A stretch of 64,000 nucleotides of DNA from assembly GCF_900177615.1 (NCBI RefSeq), contig NZ_FXAP01000002.1, positions 620,001-684,000 on the forward strand. The letters are read 5' to 3'. The notes under the pieces were generated by a model. That model had not been told where the DNA came from. It did no database searches and worked only from the letters and a program-made list of their open reading frames with translations. A program made the translations under genes and the position numbers. This stretch comes from Plantibacter flavus (GTDB lineage: Bacteria > Actinomycetota > Actinomycetes > Actinomycetales > Microbacteriaceae). Of this stretch, positions 17,903-27,033 are shown one piece after another (positions within the stretch are counted from its first letter, which is position 1; each line of letters opens with the position of its first letter).

Positions 17903-18741
17903 TCACCATCCCCGACCTCGGCATCGTGCTCCCCCTGGCATTGGCAGGTTTTGCCGGTTTGCTTGTCGGTTCGTTCCTCAATGTCGTCATCTACCGAGTT
18001 CCGGCAGGACTCTCGCTCGTCCGCCCACGCAGCGCCTGCCCAGAATGCGGCACGCAGCTGCGGGCGATGGAGAACCTACCCGTGCTGTCCTGGCTGATGC
18101 TTCGGGGACGATGCCGACACTGCCATACGCGCATCTCGGCTATCTACCCGCTGGTCGAGGTCGGTACCGCGCTCTCATTCGCGCTCGTGACCGCATGGCT
18201 GATCGCTGCGCACGAGCGGACGACGTCGGCCGCGGCATTCTGGGTCAACTTCGTCGCCTTCCTCTACCTCGCCGCAGTGTCCATCTGCCTCACGCTGATC
18301 GACACTCGAACGCACCGGCTGCCGGACCGAATCGTGCTGCCCATGTATCCGGTAGGTGCCGTGCTCTTCGCCGTGGGTGCCGCTACTGGCAGCGGTGTCC
18401 AACCGCTGGTCACTGCGCTGCTCGGCGCGGTGGGCTTTTGGGCAGCGTACGCGCTCCTGCGCTTCGCTTATCCCCAGGGAATGGGGTTAGGGGATGTGAA
18501 ACTTGCCGGCGCCGTCGGCTTGTTCGCGGGATGGTGCGGCTGGGAGAGCGCGGTTGTGGCGTTCTTCGCGCCGTTCATCCTCGGCGGACTGCATGCGACC
18601 GTCTTGCTGCTCACCCGACGAGTCACCCGGAAAACGCCGTTGCCGTTCGGCCCGTGGATCATCAGCGGCACCTGGCTCGGCGTCATCGCAGGGCCGAGCG
18701 TCGTTGCCGGCTATCTCGCACTCGTCGGTTTGACCCTCTAA
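17899..18741 (+). CDS. pilD: Prepilin peptidase / N-methyltransferase PilD
   Basis: This is a 280-residue bifunctional membrane enzyme that cleaves prepilin leaders and methylates the new N-terminus. The N-terminal methylase part has the zinc tetrad C47, C50, C72, C75 (CPEC...CRHC). The A24 aspartic protease part has catalytic D135 (LIDTRTHRLPD) and D199 in GMGLGD. About seven membrane helices are visible. It overlaps the upstream gene by the ATGA junction and sits 25 bp before pilM. It supplies processing for all pilins in the cluster. Confidence 0.95.
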   Translation: MITIPDLGIVLPLALAGFAGLLVGSFLNVVIYRVPAGLSLVRPRSACPECGTQLRAMENLPVLSWLMLRGRCRHCHTRISAIYPLVEVGTALSFALVTAWLIAAHERTTSAAAFWVNFVAFLYLAAVSICLTLIDTRTHRLPDRIVLPMYPVGAVLFAVGAATGSGVQPLVTALLGAVGFWAAYALLRFAYPQGMGLGDVKLAGAVGLFAGWCGWESAVVAFFAPFILGGLHATVLLLTRRVTRKTPLPFGPWIISGTWLGVIAGPSVVAGYLALVGLTL

Positions 18742-18766
18742 TCCTCGAAACAGAAAGGGCCTTCGT

Positions 18767-19810
18767 ATGGCCAGGAACTTCGCCGGCATCGACTTCGGCA
18801 CCACACGGTTACGTGCAGCCGAGGTCGACGCCAATCGACAGTCCCCGACAATCCTCAGCCACGGCAGCGTTCCGGTCCCAGAGGGACTCATCTCTCACGG
18901 GACCGTAACGGACATCGACGCCACCGTGGAACTACTGCGGGAGCTTTGGTCGACGAGCGACATCGGGACGAAGAATGTTCGTGTCGGCATGGGATCAACG
19001 ACAGTCCTCATCCGAGACCTCGTGGTGCCGAAATCCTCACGTCAACGGATGAAGGAAGCGTTACCGTTTCACGTCGCCGACAAACTCCCGTTCCCCGTCG
19101 ACGAGGCGATTCTTGACTTCTTGCCTGTTGCGCAGGTTGAGGCCGACGCTTCGACCGTGAACGGGCTGTTGGTCGCCGCGCGAGCTGTGGACGTGCACGC
19201 GAACGTCGAAGCGGTTTCTCGTGCAGGCTTGCATGTGGAAAGCGTTGACGTTGTGCCCTTCGCAACGGCACGGCTGGTCGCGCACAACAACGTCGGCGAG
19301 GGCGGTCTTGCTCTCGTGGACATCGGCGCCACTGCAACCACGATGACCGTGTTGATCGGTGGTGTTCCGCGCTTCGTGCGTATTGTGCCCACCGGCGGGC
19401 AGGCAATCACCGAACGACTTGCGGCGGACCTCGGTGTCGACCTGCAGCGGGCGGAGCTGTTGAAGGTGCGGATTGGGATGACGCACCAGCCAGCCAGCAC
19501 CCCCGAGAAGGTAGCTGTCGACTCGGTCATTCACGCAGCCCACGAACTCATCGAATCGGTGAGATCGACTCTGCAATTCTTCATGAATGCCAATCGAGGT
19601 ATCACGGTGGCCAGCATTCGTCTGCTTGGCGGCGGGTCCCAGCTCCTCGGACTGAAAGAGGCCCTCACGGCTGCAACAGACCTTCCAGCCACCTTCGCCC
19701 GACCGTTCGGAAAACTCACCTTCGGGCCACGCGTCGACGAAGCGCACGCGCGCGCACACACCGCCGAGTACGCGGTCGCTCTTGGGCTGGCACTGCGAGG
19801 CAACGAATGA
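18767..19810 (+). CDS. pilM: Type IV pilus assembly protein PilM
   Basis: This is a 347-residue actin-like cytoplasmic protein of the PilM/FtsA fold. It binds the PilN N-terminus and links the pilus motor to the envelope complex. The phosphate-binding signature GIDFGTTRLRAAEV is at residues 7-20, a second ATP-binding segment is LALVDIGATATTMTV (about 180-195), and LGGGSQLLGLKEAL near 290 matches the adenosine-binding part. AAAGGG precedes the ATG. The stop overlaps pilN (ATGA), as usual for this complex. Confidence 0.92.
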   Translation: MARNFAGIDFGTTRLRAAEVDANRQSPTILSHGSVPVPEGLISHGTVTDIDATVELLRELWSTSDIGTKNVRVGMGSTTVLIRDLVVPKSSRQRMKEALPFHVADKLPFPVDEAILDFLPVAQVEADASTVNGLLVAARAVDVHANVEAVSRAGLHVESVDVVPFATARLVAHNNVGEGGLALVDIGATATTMTVLIGGVPRFVRIVPTGGQAITERLAADLGVDLQRAELLKVRIGMTHQPASTPEKVAVDSVIHAAHELIESVRSTLQFFMNANRGITVASIRLLGGGSQLLGLKEALTAATDLPATFARPFGKLTFGPRVDEAHARAHTAEYAVALGLALRGNE

Positions 19811-20469
19811 GCCTCATCCGGCGTTCTTCGGAACCCCAGCTGCAGTTCGGAGCAGACGCGTTCGTTGACCTCTTCCCTCGCGAGATTACACAGCAGCGGC
19901 GCTTGACCGCACTGACGAAACGCTCTTGGATCGGTGTGCTCGCCCTGAGCGCTGGCGTGGTCCTGGCTATCGCCGCCTCGGCCACGGTTTTGGTGTACGA
20001 GCAAACGCAACTGATGGACGCGAACACCAAAACTCGCGCCCTGACCCGGGAGATGCAAGCGTTCGACGAGCTCGTGCAGCTCCGCGCGGAAACGCAACAA
20101 CTCGAAGCCACAAGGGGTGTCGCAGCTGCGGGAGCGATCGACTGGGACTTCTATCTGGCTTCGTTCCGCGGCGCCGTTCCTGCAGGGGCGACACTGAGCT
20201 CAATTTCCGTTGACAGCGCAACAGCCTTCTCATCGATCACGGCCCCCTCGGTCCCGTTGCAGGGGCCGCGCGTCGCCCAGATCACAGTCCGAATCGAGAG
20301 CACCTCAGCGGACGCGGTCACGGTATGGCTGGACAACATTTCCACGCTGCCGGGATTCGCCGACGCAACGCCAACCTCAGTGTCAAACGTACCTGCAGGA
20401 TTCGCGTCACTTGTGACCGTCCATCTTGATGCTGCAGCACTCACTGTCCCGAAAGAGCCCACCCCATGA
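19807..20469 (+). CDS. pilN: Type IV pilus assembly protein PilN
   Basis: This is a 220-residue bitopic membrane protein. A short cytoplasmic N-terminus contains VDLFPREITQQRR, which corresponds to the NLLP-type PilM-binding motif. One membrane helix (about residues 42-62) and a periplasmic-side coiled coil (TRALTREMQAFDELVQLRAE) precede a ferredoxin-like domain. It is coupled by ATGA overlaps on both sides, to pilM and to the PilO-like gene. Identification rests on topology, motif and position. Confidence 0.85.
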   Translation: MSLIRRSSEPQLQFGADAFVDLFPREITQQRRLTALTKRSWIGVLALSAGVVLAIAASATVLVYEQTQLMDANTKTRALTREMQAFDELVQLRAETQQLEATRGVAAAGAIDWDFYLASFRGAVPAGATLSSISVDSATAFSSITAPSVPLQGPRVAQITVRIESTSADAVTVWLDNISTLPGFADATPTSVSNVPAGFASLVTVHLDAAALTVPKEPTP

Positions 20470-21080
20470 AGACCTCCCAAGCACGAATCCTGCTTTTCGC
20501 AGCCCCACTCACTGCGGTGACTGTGGTCCTCGGTGGTGTCGCACTAGGGGCACAGCCCCTGTTGGCCCAAACTGGCACCACTCAAGCTGAGACCGCGACG
20601 GTGCGCCAAGGCAACACGGCTCTGCAGGGCGTCCTCGACTCTCTCGCCGGCGATGCTGAACGAATCGACGACATCCGCACGGAGGTCGAGGCACTTCGGA
20701 CAGCGATCCCGGATCAGGCGAATATGAGCTCCTTCCTGAGTGAGCTCTCGGGAATCGCCGCGACATCAGGAGTGACGTTGTCCGGCATCACCGTGAAGGA
20801 TCCAATCACCTACGAACCCCTGGCTAGCGGCGAAGGGGTCCTTGATGTTCCTGCGATGCAGGGAGGAGGACGCCTCCTCGCGATTCGGCTTTCACTCACG
20901 GTCGAGGGCGCGCCGGAACACGCGGACACCTTTTTGTCGCTGCTCAGAAAGTCAACTCGGCTGTTCTCGATTGACTCGGTGAGCACCGGTGGATCGAGCA
21001 GCGTTTTTCTCGCGCCTCCGAACCGTTGGACGATCGGCGGGTATATCTTCGTGCTCGATGACGCTGAGCGTTCAGAATGA
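20466..21080 (+). CDS. pilO: PilO-like pilus assembly protein
   Basis: This is a 204-residue protein with an N-terminal membrane helix (about residues 8-34), a coiled coil (DDIRTEVEALRTAIPDQ, near 80) and a C-terminal ferredoxin-like domain beginning MSSFLSELSGIAATSGVTLSGI, the usual PilO layout. It would heterodimerise with PilN outside the membrane. The start overlaps the pilN stop. It is the last recognised structural gene of the operon. Confidence 0.82.
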   Translation: MKTSQARILLFAAPLTAVTVVLGGVALGAQPLLAQTGTTQAETATVRQGNTALQGVLDSLAGDAERIDDIRTEVEALRTAIPDQANMSSFLSELSGIAATSGVTLSGITVKDPITYEPLASGEGVLDVPAMQGGGRLLAIRLSLTVEGAPEHADTFLSLLRKSTRLFSIDSVSTGGSSSVFLAPPNRWTIGGYIFVLDDAERSE

Positions 21081-21174
21081 GTGCCGCTTGCGCCCGCGGT
21101 GATTACTTGCTGCGCTTCGTTGCCAAGTGCCCAGACCAGGGTCTCGTGCGCCCGCAACGTTCAGGAGCACAGCC

Positions 21175-22062
21175 ATGAGCGAAGCGCCGTCTGTGTCCGA
21201 ACTCTACGAGAGGTGGCGTAGCGGGCAAGTCACCCCGGCAGGGATCTCCGCCGCCGTGCGAACGAGTGCTTCAGCCCACGCGGCAGCAACCTCGACAGGC
21301 CACTCGTCCCACGTCCTCGAGGCATGGCAAGCCGGACACTTATATCCAAGCTGGGGCGCGCTGAATCGTCTCGCGAATGCGCTCGAAGTGTCTTTGCCCT
21401 GGATCATGGACGAATCGCATGTGCGCGATCAGGTGCCAGCGAACTCCGATGAGCTCCTGATGCTGCGCTACGACCGCGATTTGGTGGCGTTGATCTGCGC
21501 GGAAGGAGACGAGTACCCAGCCGACTTCACCGCCGAGCACCAAGCTCGACTCGGGCGTGCGATCTTCGAGGCGATGGACGTCGCGACCACCGAGTTCGCC
21601 GCGCTCATCGGAAACGAACCGGATGGCGCTGCAGCGGCACGTTGTGTAACGGAGCTGGCAAGACGGCACCGCGATGAACTGCAGCGACTGCGTCGCGCAT
21701 TGTTTGGCGGAGATCCACTGACGCCGCAATCGCGCACTGAACGGCGACTCTACGAGCGACTCATCCTCGGCAAGCTCGCCGATGCACATAACACCGGCAG
21801 AGACGTCCTGGTGGGCTCGACGAGCAGCATCCCGATGCGCGCAGTCACCGTGTACGGCTCGCATGTCATCCTTCAGTTCTCCGCATCGGTGAATCGCCGT
21901 GACAAACTGGTGCAGCTGAGCTGCCAAGACGATGCTGGGCTGTCAACCGCAGTTGAGCGTCGCCTGTGGTTACGAGCTCTCGTCCTCGGATGGCCTGGAT
22001 CGACACCAATCCAGGGAGAGACCGTCAGCTTGTCAGTGGCGGTCCCAGAGAGCAGTAGCTAG
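21175..22062 (+). CDS. Hypothetical protein with an XRE/HTH-like N-terminal region
   Basis: This is a 295-residue soluble protein. Residues 48-78 (LEAWQAGHLYPSWGALNRLANALEVSLPWIM, split here) have the spacing of a Cro/XRE helix-turn-helix, and the remainder is helical and charged with no recognised domain. AGGAG lies 7 bp before the ATG. It follows the PilO gene by 94 bp in the same direction and ends before a strong terminator, so it is probably the last gene of the pilus transcript. A regulator of pilus expression is a reasonable guess, not shown. Confidence 0.6.
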   Translation: MSEAPSVSELYERWRSGQVTPAGISAAVRTSASAHAAATSTGHSSHVLEAWQAGHLYPSWGALNRLANALEVSLPWIMDESHVRDQVPANSDELLMLRYDRDLVALICAEGDEYPADFTAEHQARLGRAIFEAMDVATTEFAALIGNEPDGAAAARCVTELARRHRDELQRLRRALFGGDPLTPQSRTERRLYERLILGKLADAHNTGRDVLVGSTSSIPMRAVTVYGSHVILQFSASVNRRDKLVQLSCQDDAGLSTAVERRLWLRALVLGWPGSTPIQGETVSLSVAVPESSS

Positions 22063-22117
22063 CGGACGGAGGTCGTCGAGGGTCCAAAAGGCCCGCGCGA
22101 TCGCGGCGCGCTGCCGC

Positions 22118-22142
22118 GGCCCGACACGCTCGGTGTCGGGCC
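22118..22142. terminator. Bidirectional terminator after the pilus cluster
   Basis: GGCCCGACAC (22118-22127) and GTGTCGGGCC (22133-22142) form a perfect 10-bp stem with a 5-nt loop, between the convergent stop codons of the HTH-like gene and the minus-strand GntR gene. Confidence 0.75.
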
Positions 22143-22276
22143 GCATAGTGAGCGGGCGGCTGCGCACAGACCCAGGGCATTGTCACTATTGGTGAACATT
22201 TCAGCTAGCCCATGAGCTTCGCGGCGTTACAGACCCGGTGTGGCACGCACCCCGTTGCGGGTCGGTGGCGCCAGGC

Positions 22277-22933
22277 CTACGCGGACAGCGAGGTGCGCAA
22301 GTTGTAAGCGCGCGCCAGCGACATGAGGGCCGCGGGGTCGTCGAGCTTCAAAAGCGCCCGGGAGAAATCGTAGAACGCCTCAGCATCCTCGACCGGTGCA
22401 GAAGGATCGGCGACTCGGGCGATGTGTACCCGATAGTTCAACCCGTCGAGGGCCTCAGCGAAGGCAGTGACCAGCTCAGCGTTCGGGCAGCTCTCGAGCA
22501 GCGCAGCGCTGAATCGAGCGCGAGCCGATGTCGTCGCCGACGCTTCCACCCCCGTCGTCGCTTCAGCGACGTCCGCCGCGAGTGTGACGAGCTTGTCACG
22601 ATGCGGTGCGGTCAGCTCTGGCACCGAGACAGATGCGACAGCCAATAGCGTCGCGCCGAGCGCCTGCATGGTCGCTGGATGACGTCGCGGGTCGGCACAC
22701 ACCACGCGCGTGTATCGTTGCGCCGCCATCTCGACGAGCCCGCTCCGGGATAGGTCGTTCAGAGCTTCACGAATCGGCGTGCGAGACACCTGCAGCCACT
22801 CCTGCATGTCCTGGTCGTTCAGCGCTTCACCCGGGAGGATGGTGCCGTCGAGAATCGCGGTCTTGAGACGGTCCATCGCCTCGCATCGCAAGGAGCGTCG
22901 TTGTGCTGGACGATCGCCGGACGGTAGTGGCAT
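22277..22933 (-). CDS. GntR-family regulator, FCD type (paralogue of the 8.2-kb gene)
   Basis: This is a 218-residue regulator. The winged helix spans QRRSLRCEAMDRLKTAILDG to LNDQDMQEWLQVSRTPIREALNDLSRSGLVEMAAQRYTRV, nearly the same as in the regulator at 8153-8830, and a helical FCD domain follows. GAGAGGA precedes the ATG at 22933; a longer frame upstream to 23092 lacks a site. It is convergent with the pilus operon. An upstream repeated TTCTAGAA motif (23107-23134) suggests control by the neighbouring TetR protein. Confidence 0.87.
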   Translation of the reverse strand: MPLPSGDRPAQRRSLRCEAMDRLKTAILDGTILPGEALNDQDMQEWLQVSRTPIREALNDLSRSGLVEMAAQRYTRVVCADPRRHPATMQALGATLLAVASVSVPELTAPHRDKLVTLAADVAEATTGVEASATTSARARFSAALLESCPNAELVTAFAEALDGLNYRVHIARVADPSAPVEDAEAFYDFSRALLKLDDPAALMSLARAYNLRTSLSA

Positions 22934-23106
22934 GCAAATGGTCCTCTCGAAGTCGTTCCCGGGTGCGCCGCGTTGCGTTGTGAGCGGGAGATTGTTCGCG
23001 CTGTGAAGTGCGGGGGGCCGAGGCCAAGATTTGACCCGGCCGCCCCGCGGGGCTGACGTTTCCGAATCCGTGCAGCCCCACCAGGCGCCCACCCGAAGAG
23101 CGCCGC

Positions 23107-23134
23107 TTCTAGAATACCTCGACTAGTTCTAGAA
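23107..23134. promoter_or_regulatory. Two TTCTAGAA palindromes, candidate TetR operator
   Basis: Perfect 8-bp palindromes TTCTAGAA at 23107-23114 and 23127-23134 lie 174-201 bp upstream of the GntR gene, start to start separated by 20 bp. The same motif recurs at 24196-24203 in front of the TetR gene, which points to a shared operator. Confidence 0.45.
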
Positions 23135-23231
23135 CTCAAATTTCAAGCGGTAACCACTTATGCGCCACCAACTCACGCATTGCACTCGTAACGAGACTGC
23201 TCGGGTGACAGCTCTGAGTAACGCCGAACTG

Positions 23232-23498
23232 TCACGTGGTTTTGCTTGGTTTGAGGCGCTCAGGGCTGGGTGCGCTGGTGGGCATTCGTGGAGACGGTTG
23301 GGCGGGGCGGAAGTTGCTTCGTCGCCGCGGCTCAGTCGCAGGCTGCGGCGACGCTCTTCGATCCGTGGGCGGCGCCACTGTTTGCAGGTGGATGAGGATG
23401 GCGTGGTCAATCTCACGGACGAGGCTACGTCGATCGTCGCCGGCTTGGTGGAGTGCGCGTTCCAAGGCAAGCGCAAGTTGTCTCGTCATGTGGGTCAT
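23232..23498 (-). CDS. Possible small hypothetical protein downstream of the TetR gene
   Basis: This 88-codon frame starts 8 bp after the TetR stop codon. It begins MTHMTRQLALALERALHQAG, an amphipathic helix, and ends in a low-complexity Pro/Arg/Ser tail. There is no clear ribosome-binding site and no recognised family, so coupling to the TetR gene is the only support. Confidence 0.3.
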   Translation of the reverse strand: MTHMTRQLALALERALHQAGDDRRSLVREIDHAILIHLQTVAPPTDRRASPQPATEPRRRSNFRPAQPSPRMPTSAPSPERLKPSKTT

Positions 23499-23505
23499 GG
23501 GCTCA

Positions 23506-24150
23506 TCAAGCCGTGGCGGTTGGTGTCATGGCATGGTTGGGCGACGAGGTGATGGAGGCGGCGCCATCCTCTGGCCACCAGTTTGGTCGGCACTGCTCGA
23601 TGACTCGAGTGAGAGCTTCATCTGTTTGCTGCCGGGGGTCGGTCCGCCAGCCGCGAATCGCGGCGACGTGAGCGGCGGCAGTGACAGTCGCCCATCGTCG
23701 AACATCGTCACGTGTGCCGCCGGGGACATTCTCGCTCGCGTCATCGAGGCGGTTGGCGCGAGAAATGAGAGCGGCTGTGGCTGCGTCAGCGAAGGCGGCG
23801 TTGAGCATCCACTGTAGTGACCCATCGACTGAATCGCAGTCGAAGCCGCGCTGGTAGATTGCGTCGTAGCCCGAGATATGGTCGACGGTGATCCACACGA
23901 GGCGAGCCAGGAGTTCGCATGACGGTGCGTCCTCCAGGGCATGTTGCGTACAGAGCTCGTCGTACTTGAACCGCAGAGCATCGGCAAGCAACGCGACTGG
24001 CGAATCGGCATGGCTGTAGAACGTGCTGCGGTTGACGCCCGCCGATGCGGCCACCTCCGAAACCCGCAACCGTGCCGCGGACTGTTCTCTCGCGAGGACC
24101 AGAATGGCCTCCCGGAGTCGCCCCCTCGTTCGTATCTGCCGCCGATCCAT
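23506..24150 (-). CDS. TetR-family regulator
   Basis: This is a 214-residue regulator. The N-terminal HTH is at residues about 8-55 (RGRLREAILVLA, then LRVSEVAASAGVNRSTFYSHADSP), with a divergent C-terminal ligand domain. The start is one of two adjacent ATGs (24153, 24150); AAAGAGG lies 6 bp before the second. An inverted repeat TCTAG-AATA-CTAGA sits 47-60 bp upstream and is probably its own operator. It is divergent from the GntR gene at 24345. Confidence 0.85.
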   Translation of the reverse strand: MDRRQIRTRGRLREAILVLAREQSAARLRVSEVAASAGVNRSTFYSHADSPVALLADALRFKYDELCTQHALEDAPSCELLARLVWITVDHISGYDAIYQRGFDCDSVDGSLQWMLNAAFADAATAALISRANRLDDASENVPGGTRDDVRRWATVTAAAHVAAIRGWRTDPRQQTDEALTRVIEQCRPNWWPEDGAASITSSPNHAMTPTATA

Positions 24151-24195
24151 CATCAACCTCTTTCGCCTACTGGTTCGAGACTCTAAGCTTACTAC

Positions 24196-24210
24196 TTCTA
24201 GAATACTAGA
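24196..24210. promoter_or_regulatory. Candidate TetR operator in the tetR-gntR divergent region
   Basis: TTCTAGAA (24196-24203) overlaps the palindrome TCTAGAATACTAGA (24197-24210). It lies between the divergent TetR (start 24150) and GntR (start 24345) genes and repeats the motif found upstream of the other GntR gene at 23107-23134. Confidence 0.5.
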
Positions 24211-24344
24211 GGCAAACAGTGGCGCCCTGCCACAGTGCGCTGGAAGTTGATCTTCGCCTGACCGCCGGCGCGCCGGCTCAGGACCCTCGGTGACGAGCTG
24301 CACACGACTTCCTCCCTGCTCTAGCTCATAACAGAGGACCCGAA

Positions 24345-25055
24345 ATGCCGATCCCCCCATCGACTGGCCCCATCAAACTCCGACTCGTGCACGAGGAGGT
24401 CCAGGCTCGGATCACAGCAGCCATCGCGCATGGGGACCTGAATCCCGGCGAGCGGCTGGATGAAATTGCTCTGTGCGAATGGTTGGGAGTTTCTCGACCT
24501 ACCGTCCGGACTGCCTTGCAGATATTGACGCAGCGGGGGCTCGTCGAGAGCAGTGCCCGCCGCTATCTCCGCGTGAGTCGACCTGATCCCATTCAGCTCA
24601 CGGACGGCATCCAAGTACTCGGAGCGCTCTGGGGCATCGGGCTCCGGCAGGTTCTCCCGAGCGTCTCCATTGAACTGATTCGGGCACATAGCGCTGAAGC
24701 TGAACAACTGGCGGCGCTTCTTCGAGATCCCGAGAGGGTGGCGCCCGAGGGGAGCGAAGTCATCCTCCGAGTGCAGGATCTCTTCCATTTTTATCTCGTC
24801 AATGCCGACAACGTGCTGCTGAGCGAAGCGGCTGTCCCGGTCGAGAATCGCGTCGCCCAAGCCGCCCGAATCGCCCTTCCATATTTCGACTTCATTGGCC
24901 TTGCTGACTTGGTGGAAGGCGTCGGACACGCGTCTGCCACACGGGACGTTACTGCTGCCCAAGCGCTGATTGTCGCGTTCCTGGAACTCGGTGAGGAACT
25001 CGTCGCACGAGTCACGGGCGCCGATGAGCGGGGGGAGCCCCGCCGCCGCATCTAG
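24345..25055 (+). CDS. GntR-family regulator, FCD type (third paralogue)
   Basis: This is a 236-residue regulator with a winged helix (LVHEEVQARITAAIAHGDLNPG, ALCEWLGVSRPTVRTALQIL) and a helical FCD-like domain. It is more diverged than the other two: TPIREAL is TVRTALQ. CAGAGGA precedes the ATG. It reads toward the second propeller protein and the PLP lyase/OCD operon and could regulate either. Confidence 0.82.
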   Translation: MPIPPSTGPIKLRLVHEEVQARITAAIAHGDLNPGERLDEIALCEWLGVSRPTVRTALQILTQRGLVESSARRYLRVSRPDPIQLTDGIQVLGALWGIGLRQVLPSVSIELIRAHSAEAEQLAALLRDPERVAPEGSEVILRVQDLFHFYLVNADNVLLSEAAVPVENRVAQAARIALPYFDFIGLADLVEGVGHASATRDVTAAQALIVAFLELGEELVARVTGADERGEPRRRI

Positions 25056-25269
25056 CGGCGCATCGGCGTGGCTCCGACGGCCGGTCGGCCGCACCGCCGG
25101 CGGCACCGTTGTTTCAGTGAAAAACTTGTTCTAATATACTTACCTGCTATGATCATGAAAACCAAGCGGGTTAGATCAATCTGGTTGGTGGCGCGGCGCT
25201 CCGAAGCGCCGGTACTTGCACACCCGTCGCACGACGATGGGCCACCTCGCGAACAACAGGTCAGGGAAC

Positions 25270-27033
25270 ATGACAAATCGACTGAAATCACCACGCGTAC
25301 CCCGCTTAGTTGCGCTCGTTGCAGCCACCCTCGTTGCGACCTCAGGGGCGGTGTGGGATGCGCCTCAAGCAGTTGCCAGCGAAACCAAGTCCGCCGCTGA
25401 GGTGGTCGCCGGATACACCGGTTCGAAGGCCTACGGGCTTGCGGTGACTCCAGACGGCACGACTGCCTACGCTACGAGTTTCACAATGCCTGAGATCGCC
25501 ATCATCGATACGGCGACCAACGCTCAAACCGGGATTGTCGGTGGCTTCACCCAGCCGACGTCTTACGGCATCGCCGTTGCGCCATCGGGGTCGTTTGCCT
25601 ACGTTACCGGCTCATCGATCGATGTGATCGACACCCAGACCAACACGGTCGTCGGGTCTGTTTCAGGCGTGAGCGGCAGTGGGCTGAAGCGAGTCGCGTT
25701 TTCGCCGGACGGAAGCAGCGCCTACGCCATGAATGAGCAAGAAGCTCGGGTATACGTCATCGACACCGCAACTCACACGGTGCGGTCGACTATTTCGGGG
25801 TTCGGTGGGCGTCTGTTCGAAGGCCTCACGGTCTCGCCCGATGGCACCCAGGTGTACGTCGCGAACTTCGGGCAGTCCTCAATTGACCTCATCGACACCG
25901 CAACAGCTCGCCGCATCGGAACCGTGTCCGGTTTCTCCGGTCAAGAGCCTGCAGCAGTCGTTTTCGCTGGAGACGGAAAAACCGCCTACGTGGCTACGCG
26001 TGCAGCGATTTCTGTCATCGATGTTGCGACAAGCTCCGAGGTTGCTAGCATCCCCGTCAGCCGAGCCAACGACATCGTCTTGTCCGCGGACGGTCGTTTC
26101 TTATACACCACAGACATCGTGCTGGGCGAGGTCACGATGACCGACGTGCTAACCCGCACCGCGGTCGGGACCTTCGCGCAAGCGGTTGGTCGTGGGGCCC
26201 ACCAAATTCGCGTCGTACCCGGGTCCCACGTCGGATACGTCTCCAACGTTCGAACCGGTCAGATCACGCGCATCGATCTCTACCGTCCCAACCCAGTCGC
26301 CGACGCGATCCAACCAGCTCGGGGCACCGTTGACGCAGCCGCGCCAGTCACGGTGTCCGGGAACTTCCTCCTCGGCACTACCGCGGTCACCTTCGCAGGT
26401 CGACCCGGCTCGAACCTCGACGTCGCGCCGGACGGCAAGTCGCTCAGCGTCATTCCGCCGAACGGTGCGCCAGGCACCGCAGAGGTGCAGGTGCAGCATC
26501 CGGACGGTAACACTGTTGTGCACGAGACATACACCTACTACACCGTGCCTGGCGCCCCTCGCGAGTTCGATGCGGTGGCGCAAGCAGACGCCGTGTCGTT
26601 GGAGTGGGTTGAACCCGCGTCCGATGGTGGGGACACCATTGAGTCGTACGTCATCTCGGTCGCCCCGTCGGGCACCAACCAGTGGACAGAAGTAGGAGAA
26701 ACCGCTGAAACAAGCTTCGCCGTCGAGGGGCTCAGTAAGGGCAAGGAGTACCAGTTCCGATCCGCAGCCCGAAACCAGGCCGGCGACGGCCCGCCCGCAC
26801 AGGTGATTGTCGGACTGGCCGAATCCGGGGTGCCAACTTCCTCCTCCCCGCCGCCCGCACATTCCACAACTGCTGCAACGAATGCCAGCAGACTCGCTGT
26901 CGCCGGAACCGATGCCGTCTGGACGCTCATCGTCGGAACAATGGCCCTCCTCGGAGGGTTGATCCTGCTCTTGCGCGCCAAAACTCGACGCATTCACGCA
27001 TCAGAAGACCGTCGGAGCACTCCGTTTGCCTAG
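25270..27033 (+). CDS. Surface protein with YVTN-type propeller, IPT/TIG and fibronectin III domains
   Basis: This is a 587-residue exported protein. A signal peptide (to about residue 40, VASE) precedes a propeller of YVTN/LVIVP-type blades (AVTPDGTTAYATS, AVAPSGSFAYVTG, TVSPDGTQVYVAN, VLSADGRFLYTTD). An IPT/TIG domain (IQPARGTVDAAAPVTVSGNFLLGTT, split here) and a fibronectin III domain (PGAPREFDAVAQADAVSLEW to YQFRSAARNQAG) follow. The C-terminus has a Ser/Pro spacer, LAVAGTD, a hydrophobic helix and a basic tail: a membrane anchor or a variant sortase signal. It mirrors the LPATG propeller protein at 5914-7569 on the other side of the pilus cluster. Confidence 0.82.
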   Translation: MTNRLKSPRVPRLVALVAATLVATSGAVWDAPQAVASETKSAAEVVAGYTGSKAYGLAVTPDGTTAYATSFTMPEIAIIDTATNAQTGIVGGFTQPTSYGIAVAPSGSFAYVTGSSIDVIDTQTNTVVGSVSGVSGSGLKRVAFSPDGSSAYAMNEQEARVYVIDTATHTVRSTISGFGGRLFEGLTVSPDGTQVYVANFGQSSIDLIDTATARRIGTVSGFSGQEPAAVVFAGDGKTAYVATRAAISVIDVATSSEVASIPVSRANDIVLSADGRFLYTTDIVLGEVTMTDVLTRTAVGTFAQAVGRGAHQIRVVPGSHVGYVSNVRTGQITRIDLYRPNPVADAIQPARGTVDAAAPVTVSGNFLLGTTAVTFAGRPGSNLDVAPDGKSLSVIPPNGAPGTAEVQVQHPDGNTVVHETYTYYTVPGAPREFDAVAQADAVSLEWVEPASDGGDTIESYVISVAPSGTNQWTEVGETAETSFAVEGLSKGKEYQFRSAARNQAGDGPPAQVIVGLAESGVPTSSSPPPAHSTTAATNASRLAVAGTDAVWTLIVGTMALLGGLILLLRAKTRRIHASEDRRSTPFA

